In this document: positions 51,042 to 60,131 of the stretch, one piece after another | How positions within the stretch are numbered: the first letter of the stretch is position 1 | Layout: each line of letters begins with the position of its first letter | Source: Chromatium okenii | Lineage (GTDB): Bacteria > Pseudomonadota > Gammaproteobacteria > Chromatiales > Chromatiaceae | NCBI RefSeq assembly: GCF_002958735.1 | Contig: NZ_PPGH01000034.1 | Coordinates: 186,001 to 250,000 of the forward strand | Direction of reading: 5' to 3' | DNA length: 64,000 bases | Position numbers and translations under genes: made by a program | Notes under the pieces: generated by a model | Database searches by the model: none | What the model saw: only the letters and a program-made list of their open reading frames with translations | Told to the model about the DNA's origin: nothing

Positions 51042-51269
51042 ATGGGACATCTGCCCATTCTTAAACCCCGTGAAGTGATTGCGCTGCTTGAAATACTGGG
51101 ATTTAAAGAAACGCGACAACGCGGTTCTCATAAACAATTCCGGCATCAAGATGGTAGATGTACAACCGTATCATTTCATGCTGGGCGCGATGTTTCGCCA
51201 GTGATGCTTCGACAAATCGCTAAAGATATTGGTTTAACAGTAGATGAACTGTTTAATGCCAACAATTGA
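51042..51269 (+). CDS. hicA: HicA-like mRNA interferase toxin
   Basis: A 75-residue HicA toxin with a dsRBD-like fold: LPILKPREVIALLEILGFKE, the catalytic-His motif QRGSHKQFRH, TTVSFHAGRDVSPVMLRQIAKDIGL shortened. It is immediately downstream of hicB (antitoxin first). The pair lies between glnA and ntrB, in the same direction. Confidence 0.85.
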   Translation: MGHLPILKPREVIALLEILGFKETRQRGSHKQFRHQDGRCTTVSFHAGRDVSPVMLRQIAKDIGLTVDELFNANN

Positions 51270-51281
51270 AAAATCATTCAG

Positions 51282-52386
51282 ATGACAACCCAGCCCGCTG
51301 CCACTCTCGAACGGATGATCCTCGATCATCTCAATACAGCGGTGATGCTCTTTGACCAGACGCTGCGCCTGACTTATCTCAACCCCGCCGCTGAAATGTT
51401 GTTTGAAATCAGCGCCCGTCATCTCATCGGTCAACCGGCTGCCGCGCTGCTGCCGTGCCCGATACCAATGTCGAACAACGCTTGATCGCCGCGCTCGCTG
51501 CTCGCCATCCGTTCACCGAGCGCGAGGTCAATATCTGCGTCGCCGACGGGCGCACCAAAACCGTGAATTGCACCGTGTTGCCGCTCGCGCCGAGCGATGA
51601 CGGCGGGGCGCTGTTGGTCGAACTCAATCAGGTGGATCGGCAGTTGCGGATCACCCGCGAGGAACATTTGCTCTCGCAACATCAGGCGACGCAAACGCTG
51701 CTGCGCGGGTGGCGCACGAAATTAAAAATCCGCTCGGTGGGCTGCGCGGTGCGGCGCAATTGCTGGAGCAAGAATTGCCGGACGCGAGTTTGCGCGAATA
51801 CACCCGCATCATCATTGATGAAGCCGACCGCTTGCAGGCGCTGATGAATCGAATGCTCGGCCCGAATCGGCTGCCCAGTTGCCGCGCCGTCAACATTCAC
51901 GACGTGCTCGAACATGTGCGCAGCCTGATGTTGGCGGAATCGCCCGCTGGCCCCGCGATTGTGCGCAATTATGATCCGAGTATTCCCGACTGCCGCGCCG
52001 ATCCCGACCGTTTAATTCAAGCCTTTCTTAATTTGGTGCGCAATGCCGCTGCCGCTGCCGGAATACAGGGGCAAATTGAATTAAAAACCCGCGTATTGCG
52101 CCAATTCACACTCGGCAATCAACGGCATCGTTTGGTATTACAAGCGCAGGTACACGACAATGGCGCGGGTATTCCCGCCGACATCCGCGATCAGATTTTT
52201 TTCCCGATGGTGTCCGGGCGCGTGGGTGGCAGTGGATTGGGGCTGCCAATTGCGCAGGAATTGATTAGTCAACACGGCGGTTTAATTGAATGCGACAGTT
52301 GCCCCGGCGATACCACGTTTACTGTTTATTTGCCACTGGAGTCGGCGCATGGCGCAAGAACCGAAAGTTTGGGTCATCGACGATGA
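51282..52386 (+). CDS. ntrB: Nitrogen regulation histidine kinase NtrB/GlnL (frameshifted)
   Basis: Cytoplasmic sensor kinase that, with PII, controls NtrC phosphorylation. N-terminal PAS (ILDHLNTAVMLFDQTLRLTYLNPAAEMLF shortened), a shift near 51455, NCTVLPLAPSDDGGALLVEL, a second shift near 51710, the H-box AHEIKNPLGGLRGAAQLLE, the N-box LVRNAAAAAG, and ATP-lid motifs DNGAGIPADIRDQIFFPMVSGR shortened and GSGLGLPIAQ. The end overlaps ntrC by 38 bp. Confidence 0.92.
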
Positions 52387-53779
52387 CCGTTCAATTCGCT
52401 GGGTATTAGATCGTGCGCTGCGCAAAGCGGCAATGCACGTCACCTGTTTTTCTAATGGCGTTGGTATTTTAGAAGCACTGCAACATGAACAGCCTGATGT
52501 CATTCTCAGCGACATCCGAATGCCCGGTATTGATGGGCTTGATTTATTAAAACAACTCTCAGCCCGCTATCCGCAATTGCCGGTTATTATAATGACTGCG
52601 CATTCCGATTTGGATAGCGCCGTCTCCGCTTTTAATAGCGGCGCATTTGAATATCTGCCCAAACCTTTTGATTTAGATGATGCCGTTGCGCAGGTGACGC
52701 GAGCCTGTCGGCGTGGGCGCGAGGAGCGCACCGAGACGGTTGCCGCCGTGAAAACGCCCGACATCATTGGCGAAGCGCCCGCGATGCAGGAGGTGTTTCG
52801 AGCGATTGGGCGGCTGGCGCGTTCGCACATCACCGTCTTGATTAACGGCGAATCGGGCACTGGCAAAGAGCTGGTTGCGCACGCGCTGCATCGCCACAGC
52901 CCGCGCAGCGAACGACCGTTTATTGCGTTGAATATGGCGGCAATTCCGCGTGATTTGCTCGAATCTGAGCTATTTGGGCACGAGCGCGGCGCGTTCACTG
53001 GCGCACAGGCGCGGCGGGAAGGGCGGTTTGAGCAAGCCGACGGCGGGACGCTATTTTTGGATGAAATCGGCGATATGCCGGCGGAAATGCAGACGCGGCT
53101 GCTGCGCGTGCTCGCCGATGGCGCGTTTTATCGGGTGGGCGGCGTCGCGCCGCTGCGGGTGGATGTGCGGATCATCGCCGCGACGCATCAACATTTAGAA
53201 ACGCTGGTGCAGCAAGGGCGATTCCGCGAAGATTTATTTCATCGCCTCAATGTCATTCGTATTCACCTGCCGGCGCTGCGCGACCGCCGCGAAGATATTC
53301 CATTATTGATGCGGCATTTTCTCGCGCAAGCCGCAATTGAATTAAGCTGTGAACCGAAAGTATTACAACCGACTGCGATTGAACAATTACAACGTTTGGA
53401 TTGGCCCGGCAATGTGCGGCAATTAGAAAACACGGCGCGGTGGTTGACGGTCATGGCAGCGGGTAAACAAATTCATGCCGAAGATTTGCCGCCAGAATTG
53501 AATCCGCTATTGGCAGAAACAACGGATGATGAGGCTTGGGAACCGGCGCTGCGGCGGTGGGCGCGGCAACGACTGACGCAACAGCAGGAAGCATTATTAG
53601 ATACGGCATTGCCAACCTTTGAACGGATTTTAATTCAAGTGGCATTAGAACATACGGCGGGACGGCGACAAGAAGCGGCGCGACGTTTAGGCTGGGGACG
53701 CAATACCTTGACCAGAAAAATTAAAGAATTGCGCCTTGAAAACGAAGCGGAACCCGAATCAACAACGCATAAGGAATAA
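52349..53779 (+). CDS. ntrC: Nitrogen regulation response regulator NtrC/GlnG
   Basis: Sigma-54 enhancer-binding activator. Receiver domain ([18 protein letters not shown], phospho-Asp in [11 protein letters not shown], Lys in PKPFDLDDA). AAA+ domain with Walker [19 protein letters not shown], sigma-54 contact loop [22 protein letters not shown] shortened, and Walker [11 protein letters not shown] Fis-type HTH follows ([20 protein letters not shown]). ATG 52349 follows GGAG. Unbroken. A likely regulator of the sigma-54 promoter upstream of glnA. Confidence 0.96.
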   Translation: MAQEPKVWVIDDDRSIRWVLDRALRKAAMHVTCFSNGVGILEALQHEQPDVILSDIRMPGIDGLDLLKQLSARYPQLPVIIMTAHSDLDSAVSAFNSGAFEYLPKPFDLDDAVAQVTRACRRGREERTETVAAVKTPDIIGEAPAMQEVFRAIGRLARSHITVLINGESGTGKELVAHALHRHSPRSERPFIALNMAAIPRDLLESELFGHERGAFTGAQARREGRFEQADGGTLFLDEIGDMPAEMQTRLLRVLADGAFYRVGGVAPLRVDVRIIAATHQHLETLVQQGRFREDLFHRLNVIRIHLPALRDRREDIPLLMRHFLAQAAIELSCEPKVLQPTAIEQLQRLDWPGNVRQLENTARWLTVMAAGKQIHAEDLPPELNPLLAETTDDEAWEPALRRWARQRLTQQQEALLDTALPTFERILIQVALEHTAGRRQEAARRLGWGRNTLTRKIKELRLENEAEPESTTHKE

Positions 53780-53781
53780 TT

Positions 53782-54174
53782 GTGGACAGTTTTAGTTTAA
53801 CGCTAACCAATTGTGAATTTTCAGCAATTGAATTGGAGCATGGTTATTTACGGCTGCGCATTGCTCGCGCTGATTTAATTAAAACGCTAACCGGTTCCGC
53901 CGAGCGGACGCGCTGGTGGCAAGCGGGAGAATTGGTATTAGAGGAAGCGGTATTAGAATCGCAATTGCCGGAAGGTGCAGTGCGGTGTTTAGGTGGTGAT
54001 CTTGATGACAACATTTATACTTACCGCGATATGGTGCCAATTCCATTAGTCAGTCGCGGGCATATTCGCTGTCAATTGCAATTTGAAGGAATTGCTGCGC
54101 CGTTTGTTGCCAGTGGTTCTGCGGTGCAATTAACGCTGCATGGCAGCCCAAAATATATTGAACATTTGCGTTGA
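53782..54174 (+). CDS. Conserved hypothetical protein; 3' end duplicated downstream
   Basis: Not recognised. 130 residues, GTG start directly after ntrC with AAGGAA upstream, predicted soluble and beta-rich (FSLTLTNCEFSAIELEHGYL, YTYRDMVPIPLVSRGHIRCQL). The last 47 bp before the stop codon region (54124-54170) recur perfectly at 57636-57774, so the C-terminus VQLTLHGSPKYIEHLR is encoded twice on either side of the vWA/PP2C/kinase cassette. Confidence 0.7.
   Translation: MDSFSLTLTNCEFSAIELEHGYLRLRIARADLIKTLTGSAERTRWWQAGELVLEEAVLESQLPEGAVRCLGGDLDDNIYTYRDMVPIPLVSRGHIRCQLQFEGIAAPFVASGSAVQLTLHGSPKYIEHLR
54124..54170 (+). repeat. 47-bp direct repeat, proximal copy
   Basis: Begins GTGCAATTAACGCTGCATGG and ends ATTGAACATTTGCG. 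Identical to the distal copy at 57636-57667 plus 57760-57774 once the 90-bp insert there is removed. It bounds a 3.5-kb cassette. Confidence 0.9.
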
Positions 54175-54220
54175 CTGGGTATGAAAAAGCAGTAAACAGA
54201 CACCAAACGGAGAGATCGTA

Positions 54221-54880
54221 ATGATCGAACAAATTTCCTTCAGCACTACTGAATTTGCCGACAACCCTGAACCACGTTGCCCTTGCTTATTGCTTCTGGA
54301 TGTATCTGGCTCGATGCGGGGGAAACCGCTTGTTGAATTGAATGCTGGTTTGACCACTTTTAAGGACGAATTAGCAGCAGATGCCTTGGCGATGAAACGG
54401 GTGGAAATCGGTATTGTGACCTTTGGACCGGTGCAAATTGCTTTACCATTTCAAGGCGCAGCGATGTTCCATCCTCCGACCTTGACTGCCCAAGGTGATA
54501 CGCCCATGGGGTCAGCAATCAAGCAAGGTTTAGATATGGTGCGCCAACGTAAAGAGGAATACCGAGTGAATGGGATTTCCTACTATCGCCCGTGGGTGTT
54601 TTTGATTACCGATGGTGGTCCGACGGATGAATGGCAATCTGCGGCTTTGGCAGTTCGAGAAGGTGAAGTGTCTAAATCTTTTGCCTTCTTCGCTATTGGG
54701 GTAGAAGGGGCAAATATGAGCATTTTGAAACAAATCAGTGCTCGGGAACCGCTGCGTTTAGATGGATTGCGATTTCGTGATCTGTTTAGTTGGTTGTCAA
54801 GTTCCCTGCGCTCGGTATCCCAGTCCACGCCGGGCATGGAAGTGCCGTTGCAGTCGCCGCAAGGTTGGGCTTCTGTATGA
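54221..54880 (+). CDS. vWA domain protein (TerY/YegL type)
   Basis: Von Willebrand A-domain protein of the TerY-like family. MIDAS motif [13 protein letters not shown] (DxSxS), the Thr loop [14 protein letters not shown] and the Asp loop [18 protein letters not shown] lies 8 nt before the ATG. The stop overlaps the PP2C start (ATGA). In known TerY-P triads (E. coli YegL-YegK-YegI is the comparison) vWA, PP2C phosphatase and kinase are encoded together; roles in stress signalling are inferred for the family. Confidence 0.88.
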   Translation: MIEQISFSTTEFADNPEPRCPCLLLLDVSGSMRGKPLVELNAGLTTFKDELAADALAMKRVEIGIVTFGPVQIALPFQGAAMFHPPTLTAQGDTPMGSAIKQGLDMVRQRKEEYRVNGISYYRPWVFLITDGGPTDEWQSAALAVREGEVSKSFAFFAIGVEGANMSILKQISAREPLRLDGLRFRDLFSWLSSSLRSVSQSTPGMEVPLQSPQGWASV

Positions 54881-55638
54881 CGTGGCGAGTCGTTGCCGCC
54901 TCTGCTGTTGGAACATCCCACGCAATTGCTGGAACAGACTGCCAAGATAGTTGTCTCGCGCAAATTAAAACCGATCCGTCCAAGCCACCTCTTCTGACAA
55001 TTTTTGTGGCGGACGGTGCTGGAAGTGCTACTTATGGTGGGATTGGCGCGAAATTGGCTGTTAAAACTGCCACGGCATTTGTTTGTCGAAACTATGCCCT
55101 GACAGAGTTTGTTTTTAATGACCAATGGGCGGTGGAGTGCATTAACGCAGTGCGGGAGAAAATTTATGCGGCGGCGGATCAGCAAGGCGCAAAAGCTCGT
55201 GACTATGCCTGTACGTTCTTAGGCGTGGTCGCATCTCCCTCTGCAACCTTGTTAATGCAAATCGGCGATGGTGGAATCGTGGTTGATGTGGGTAATGGGC
55301 TGGAAGTGCCTATCACACCAATGACTGGTGAGTATGCCAACATGACCAACTTTGTAACTGACCAAAACGCGATTGGTGTGCTCGCCGTGTCCGTCCTACC
55401 TAGCCGCGCCGATAAAATCGCGGTTTTCTCTGATGGCATCCAACGGTTGGCTTTGAATATGGCAACCAATACCGCCTATGAACCGTTCTTTATTCCGTTC
55501 TTTACGATTTTGGCAACGGCTAGGAAAAGGCAAGAACGCTACCTCAAAATTGCATTGGAGCAGTTTTTGAACAGTTCAGCCGTAAACGAACGAACCGACG
55601 ATGATAAGACCTTAGTGCTGGCGCACTGGGTCGGTTAG
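54877..55638 (+). CDS. PP2C-type Ser/Thr phosphatase of a TerY-P triad
   Basis: PP2C-family phosphatase (253 residues from ATG 54877). Metal-binding motifs: [19 protein letters not shown], the [13 protein letters not shown] segment, the [11 protein letters not shown]sp, and a C-terminal DDDKTLVL. The N-terminus [17 protein letters not shown] is typical of the YegK-like group. It would counteract the adjacent kinase. Start overlaps the vWA stop; 7 bp to the kinase ATG. Confidence 0.88.
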   Translation: MTWRVVAASAVGTSHAIAGTDCQDSCLAQIKTDPSKPPLLTIFVADGAGSATYGGIGAKLAVKTATAFVCRNYALTEFVFNDQWAVECINAVREKIYAAADQQGAKARDYACTFLGVVASPSATLLMQIGDGGIVVDVGNGLEVPITPMTGEYANMTNFVTDQNAIGVLAVSVLPSRADKIAVFSDGIQRLALNMATNTAYEPFFIPFFTILATARKRQERYLKIALEQFLNSSAVNERTDDDKTLVLAHWVG

Positions 55639-55645
55639 GTGCTCC

Positions 55646-57592
55646 ATGACGCAAACATTTGTCACGGGTGCGGGCGCGACAATTGAGATCGGGCGGGAAT
55701 TTGGCAAGGGTGGTGAGGGAAGTGTTTATGAGATACAAAAGCACCATCATTTAGTTGCTAAGTTATACAACGCGCATCACACACCGGATACCCGCAAGCA
55801 AGCCAAACTGCGCTTTATGGTGACGACGGCAGATAAAGAACTGCTCAGTTATGCAGCTTGGCCTCAAGAAACGTTGCACAAAATCCACAATGGACCGGTC
55901 GTTGGGTTTCTGATGCCGAAAGTGAGTGGGTGGGTGCCGATTCATATGCTGTATAGCCCCGCCCACCGTCGCCAAGAACATCCTCACGCGGCTTGGGATT
56001 TCCTGCTTTTTACTGCTCGCAACATGGCGGCAGCATTTGCTGCCATTCACCACCACGGGCATGTGCTGGGTGATGTGAACCAAGGTAATGTGCTGGTTAG
56101 CACTGACAGTAAAGTAGTGCTGATTGACACTGATTCGTTCCAGATTAACGCTAACGGCACAGTACACCTGTGCAAAGTCGGTGTTGCCCATTTCACACCT
56201 CCTGAACTCCAAGGCGTGGCGTCGTTTGATCGGATACCCCGCAGTAGCAATCACGATAATTTCGGTTTGGCGTTGTTGATTTTTCACTTACTTTTTGGAG
56301 GTCGGCATCCCTACTCCGGTGTGCCGCTTCGCGCCGATGCGGGCGAGGCTTTGGAAAAAGATATTCAAGCCTTCCGCTACGCCTATGCGCGAGATGGGCA
56401 GCAACGCGGATTTAAACCACCGCCGAAATCTATCCCGATCACCATTGTGCCGGATGCCATACAGTCGATGTTTATGGCGGCATTTACTGAAATCGGGGCT
56501 AAGGGCGAGCGTCCTAACGCCAAGCAATGGGTAACTGCCTTAGACTGGTTAAGGAAGCAATTGAAGTGCTGTGCCGCTACTCCAATGCATGTCTATCCTA
56601 ATCATTCAGGTCAATGTCCGTGGTGTACGTTGGAAAACCAAGGTGTTGTCTATTTTCTAAATGTGCGTGTTATTCCCACAGGAACAACCGGGTTTGTTTT
56701 AGCGCAAGTCTGGGCTGCAATTGAAGCGGTTCCTGCACCTTCAGCCATCAGTATCCCGAATGTGGCTGCAATTGCAGTTACTCCAATTCGCTTACCACCG
56801 ATAGGCATAAAGATAACCTTCATTCGGTTCGTCCTGTGGATCACCATTGCAGGGATTACGCTCTGGCTCTTGACTGTCGCTGTCGCAGCATGGTTTCTGA
56901 TTCTAGGCGGAGCTTGGTGGGGGTGGGTATCTGTCGGGCATATTGGCGGAACTGAACGAAAAACCGAACAAGTGAAACGAAAAGCTGCTCGGGATGTTGC
57001 GCAGCAAGCTTATGATCAGATCGTCGCACGAGTGCAGCACGAAATCAGTCCTGAAATGTTTAATAAAAAGAAACAGGAACTTGCCCGTTTGCGAGATGAG
57101 TATCAACAATTGCCAGAACGGGAAAAAACTGAAATTACTCACCTAAATACCACGGCGGAAGCACGACAAAAGCACCAATTTTTAGAACGCCACTTCATTG
57201 ATGCTGCAACCATTTCCAAGGTTGGTCTAGCCAAAAAAGCCGCCTTGCGGTCATTTGGGATTGAGACGGCAGCAGATGTAACGTGGGACAAGGTTTTTGC
57301 GGTAAAAGGTTTCGGCGAAGTCTTAACGCGAGCCGTAGTGGACTGGCAAAAAGCTTGTGAACGCCGTTTTGTCTTCAATCCGCATCTTGCAGTAACCGAA
57401 GCTGATAAAAATGCTGTGCGGGTAAAGATTGCAACCCGTAAGCGCACTCTTGAAATTGCCCTCAATGCTGGCGCGGCTGAACTTCAACGCTTACGCCAAG
57501 ACATGATCAATAAAACAAGTGCATTAACTCCCTTGTTACAAGCGACCGCAAAAACGTTAGCTCAAACACAAGCTGATCTTAATGTCGTTTGA
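55646..57592 (+). CDS. Membrane Ser/Thr protein kinase with helix-hairpin-helix domain (YegI type)
   Basis: 648 residues. Kinase domain at about 1-300: glycine loop GKGGEGSVYEI, Lys in LVAKLYN, catalytic loop HGHVLGDVNQGNVLV, metal motif LIDTDSFQI in place of DFG (as in this subfamily), and APE-like TPPELQG. A CPWC knuckle lies near residue 330, two hydrophobic segments at about 380-430 (FIRFVLWITIAGITLWLLTV, VAAWFLILGGAWWGWV), a coiled coil, and a helix-hairpin-helix pair at about 525-575 (ISKVGLAKKAALRSFGIETA, VFAVKGFGEVLTRAVVDW). Third gene of the triad. The architecture suggests membrane-anchored signalling with a nucleic-acid-binding tail. Confidence 0.88.
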   Translation: MTQTFVTGAGATIEIGREFGKGGEGSVYEIQKHHHLVAKLYNAHHTPDTRKQAKLRFMVTTADKELLSYAAWPQETLHKIHNGPVVGFLMPKVSGWVPIHMLYSPAHRRQEHPHAAWDFLLFTARNMAAAFAAIHHHGHVLGDVNQGNVLVSTDSKVVLIDTDSFQINANGTVHLCKVGVAHFTPPELQGVASFDRIPRSSNHDNFGLALLIFHLLFGGRHPYSGVPLRADAGEALEKDIQAFRYAYARDGQQRGFKPPPKSIPITIVPDAIQSMFMAAFTEIGAKGERPNAKQWVTALDWLRKQLKCCAATPMHVYPNHSGQCPWCTLENQGVVYFLNVRVIPTGTTGFVLAQVWAAIEAVPAPSAISIPNVAAIAVTPIRLPPIGIKITFIRFVLWITIAGITLWLLTVAVAAWFLILGGAWWGWVSVGHIGGTERKTEQVKRKAARDVAQQAYDQIVARVQHEISPEMFNKKKQELARLRDEYQQLPEREKTEITHLNTTAEARQKHQFLERHFIDAATISKVGLAKKAALRSFGIETAADVTWDKVFAVKGFGEVLTRAVVDWQKACERRFVFNPHLAVTEADKNAVRVKIATRKRTLEIALNAGAAELQRLRQDMINKTSALTPLLQATAKTLAQTQADLNVV

Positions 57593-57635
57593 TTTTTCAA
57601 TTGCGTAACAAACTTTAAAGGACGCAACGCAAGTA

Positions 57636-57774
57636 GTGCAATTAACGCTGCATGGCAGCCCAAAATATAGTTGATCTAAAGTAGATTTACCGCATTTAGT
57701 CTTTGTAAAACAAAGCGTTATACTGATTTTGCGTATCATTTTACGCTGGATCGACTATATATTGAACATTTGCG
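57636..57774 (+). repeat. 47-bp direct repeat, distal copy (split by a MITE)
   Basis: 57636-57667 and 57760-57774 together equal the 47-bp proximal copy, with the 90-bp element plus a TA duplication in between. It ends in the codons for IEHLR and a TAA stop, so this looks like the original 3' end of the gene at 53782. Confidence 0.88.
57668..57757. mobile_element. 90-bp MITE with TA target duplication (IS630/Tc1-mariner type)
   Basis: Imperfect terminal inverted repeats TAGTTGATCTAAAGTA and, inverted, TAGTCGATCCAGCGTA (12 of 16 match). It is flanked by TA on both sides. Comparison with the uninterrupted copy at 54124-54170 shows the empty site exactly, proving the insertion and the TA duplication. 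Contains a small internal hairpin (CTTTGT/ACAAAG). No coding capacity. Confidence 0.85.
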
Positions 57775-57794
57775 GTAATCCAAATTCGCGGCAT

Positions 57795-57825
57795 AAAAAA
57801 ACCCGCGTTATGACGCGGGTTTTTT
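57795..57825. terminator. Strong bidirectional Rho-independent terminator
   Basis: AAAAAAA-CCCGCG-TTATGA-CGCGGG-TTTTTT: 6-bp GC stem flanked by A and T runs that extend it. It lies between the convergent triad/ntrBC side and the small gene ending at 57847. Confidence 0.9.
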
Positions 57826-57846
57826 ATCAAAACAAAAATCAGTCAG

Positions 57847-58068
57847 TTAACGCACTGAACCGACGATCTCGTGGGCGATATCCACCACGCGATTGGCCAT
57901 GTCGATGTATTCCTGACGATAATTCGCCAGCAATCCTTCGGTCGATGCCCAATAATCCTTGCCGGTGATGCCGTGCTCGTGTTCGTAGGCGATGAACTGC
58001 TGCTGCATTTCCAGCATCTTGTCAATCAGCGTTTGCTTTTCGATTTTCAGGGCGGCGATGTCGCTCAT
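57847..58068 (-). CDS. Small conserved hypothetical protein
   Basis: 73 residues, helical (MSDIAALKIEKQTLIDKMLEM, YEHEHGITGKDYW, LANYRQEYIDMANRVVDIAHEIVG shortened). It resembles short uncharacterised proteins of sulphur-oxidising and related gammaproteobacteria. No motif allows a function. Ends just inside a strong terminator. Confidence 0.7.
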   Translation of the reverse strand: MSDIAALKIEKQTLIDKMLEMQQQFIAYEHEHGITGKDYWASTEGLLANYRQEYIDMANRVVDIAHEIVGSVR

Positions 58069-58192
58069 GTGATGATGTCCTCATTCAATTGTGACGTGAA
58101 TTTTAATCGCATTGCTAATATACCATGCGTTGATAAACAGAGAACAACCCGCCTATTTTCCGTTGATTTTTCAGAATCCACAATCTAATCAG

Positions 58193-58660
58193 ATGTTTAA
58201 TCTCATTCTCTACGAACCAGAAATTCCACCCAATACTGGAAATGCAATGCGTTTAAGCGTCAATGTCGGAGCACGACTGCATCTGATTGAACCGCTTGGG
58301 TTTACGCTGGATGATCGGCTGTTGCGGCGAGCGGGTTTGGATTACCGCGAATGGGCGGATGTGCAGGTGCATCAATCGCTTGACTGCTGCCTCGCGCAAT
58401 TGGCGGGAGCGCGGCTGTTTGCCGTCAGTACCAAAAGCGAAACCGCGTACACCGTCCCGCGTTATCAACCCAATGATGCACTGTTGTTCGGTCCGGAAAC
58501 TCGCGGATTGCCAGCGGCGGTGCTGGCTGCTGTGCCAGCGGAACAACGCATTTATCTGCCGATGATGCCCGACAACCGCAGTTTGAATTTGTCCAACGCC
58601 ATTGCAATTGTGGCATTTGAAGCGTGGCGGCAACTGGGATTTGCGGGCGCGGCGCGTTGA
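58193..58660 (+). CDS. trmL: tRNA (cytidine(34)-2'-O)-methyltransferase TrmL
   Basis: SPOUT methyltransferase acting on the wobble position of tRNA(Leu) isoacceptors. LYEPEIPPNTGNAMRLSVNVGA shortened, HLIEPLGFTLDDRLLRRAGLDY shortened, the knot motifs LLFGPETRGLPAAVL and IYLPMMPDNRSLNLSNAIAIVAFEAWRQ shortened. 155 residues from ATG 58193, unbroken. Confidence 0.93.
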   Translation: MFNLILYEPEIPPNTGNAMRLSVNVGARLHLIEPLGFTLDDRLLRRAGLDYREWADVQVHQSLDCCLAQLAGARLFAVSTKSETAYTVPRYQPNDALLFGPETRGLPAAVLAAVPAEQRIYLPMMPDNRSLNLSNAIAIVAFEAWRQLGFAGAAR

Positions 58661-58720
58661 TCGTGGCGACAACTTTTTTACACATTCATTTTGAATAAAA
58701 TCATTTCGCCTAACGTAGAG

Positions 58721-60094
58721 CTAAATAGCGTGGTTTTGAACCGTTCGGTTGAGCATTTCTGACTCTTCAGTGAATAAACTAAATTGCTTTGATGTTGTAA
58801 ATTTAATATGGGTATCTTTCACTTCAATTTTTGCTTCAATACTATTGAACAATGCAATTAAACTTCTTCCTATTGCGAGAGCTAAATTTACAGGAACAGC
58901 GTTGCCAATTTGTTTGTATTGACTTGAGATGGAGCCAGAAAAAACCCAATCGTCGGGAAATGTTTGAATACGCGCATATTCTCTCACCGAAAGCGGTCTA
59001 TCTTCTTCTGGATGACACCGTTCTGTTTGTTTTTGTGCTGGGCTGCAAGTCAAAGTTAAACTTGGTGCATCCCACGCAAGTCGTCTCGCCATTCCTGTTT
59101 TTCCACCGCCAAGCAAATAACTTCCTTGCATGTATTCTCGCTGTAAATGATCTGGCAAATCACGCCAATAACCTCCCGGCGGAACCAGTTTGAGTATTTC
59201 TTCTTTTCGTTGGGGATATTTTTGACCAAGCGATTCAGAAACGTCATTTTGGTATAACTCCCCAGCTTTAAGCGCATCTCTCAAAACCATTATTTTTTTA
59301 TAGGGAGCTGGCCATTGAAAACTTGCATACTTTACCAAATCGTTGCGTATTCCAACCAACATTAAACGCTCACGTTTTTGTGGTACTTTGTAAAAAATTG
59401 CTTTCAATACTTTAGGTTCAATTAACGTATAACCAAGGGCTGCGATAACGTTTTTGATTGTTGCAATCGTTCTACCGTCGTCATGTTGAAGCAACCCTTT
59501 AACGTTTTCTCCCAGAAAAACTTTAGGTTGTGTTTCTTTCACTACACGAGCAAATTCAAAAAACAACGTCCCTCTTATATCCTCAAATCCAAGCTGTTTT
59601 CCTGCATAAGAAAATGCTTGGCAAGGAAAGCCTCCCGCAACAAAATCAATGCCCTTGAATGGTTTAAAATCAGTAGTTCTAATATTACTTTCAATGACAT
59701 TCCAATTCACTCGATTCGTTCGGAGTGTATTACAGGCGTTTGCGTCAAACTCATTGAGCGCAATTGCTTCAAATCCTGCCATTTCGAGACCGATAGCCAA
59801 TCCACCAGCACCTGCAAATAGCTCAATAGATGAATAATTTCTAACTGGTCTAATTTTTTCTTCAACATCCCAAGAACTTTCTAGCATTGCCCGAATTTCG
59901 GGAAATTCATTTAGTTCGTTTAGGTTATACTTTTTTTTACCATTCACAGAAAGCAGTGGCTTTATTTTGCCGCTTTTTTCCCATTTTAATAGCGTTGCTT
60001 TTGACACGGAAACAATGTCAGCCAATAAATCCGCATTGATTAAGTTTTCATCAGATGCTGAAGTCACAAAAACCTTGCTTTTTACGGATTCCAT
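58721..60094 (-). CDS. Orphan C5-cytosine DNA methyltransferase with N-terminal MerR-type HTH
   Basis: C5-MTase motifs in order: I IELFAGAGGLAIGLEMAGFEA shortened, IV GGFPCQAFSYAGKQ, VI FLGENVKGLL, VIII VPQKRERLMLVGIR, a TRD, and X KQIGNAVPVNLALAIG. The N-terminal about 70 residues form a MerR-like helix-turn-helix (INADLLADIVSVSKATLLKWEKSG shortened), which may bind its own promoter or target. The start at about 60094 (MESVKSKV) avoids overlap with gpsA; an upstream ATG at 60202 is possible. The sequence is visibly more AT-rich than its neighbours, and no restriction endonuclease is adjacent, suggesting transfer. Confidence 0.88.
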   Translation of the reverse strand: MESVKSKVFVTSASDENLINADLLADIVSVSKATLLKWEKSGKIKPLLSVNGKKKYNLNELNEFPEIRAMLESSWDVEEKIRPVRNYSSIELFAGAGGLAIGLEMAGFEAIALNEFDANACNTLRTNRVNWNVIESNIRTTDFKPFKGIDFVAGGFPCQAFSYAGKQLGFEDIRGTLFFEFARVVKETQPKVFLGENVKGLLQHDDGRTIATIKNVIAALGYTLIEPKVLKAIFYKVPQKRERLMLVGIRNDLVKYASFQWPAPYKKIMVLRDALKAGELYQNDVSESLGQKYPQRKEEILKLVPPGGYWRDLPDHLQREYMQGSYLLGGGKTGMARRLAWDAPSLTLTCSPAQKQTERCHPEEDRPLSVREYARIQTFPDDWVFSGSISSQYKQIGNAVPVNLALAIGRSLIALFNSIEAKIEVKDTHIKFTTSKQFSLFTEESEMLNRTVQNHAI

Positions 60095-60131
60095 TCCAGT
60101 TTGAAACGGCGTTTTATGAATTGTAAAAGTC

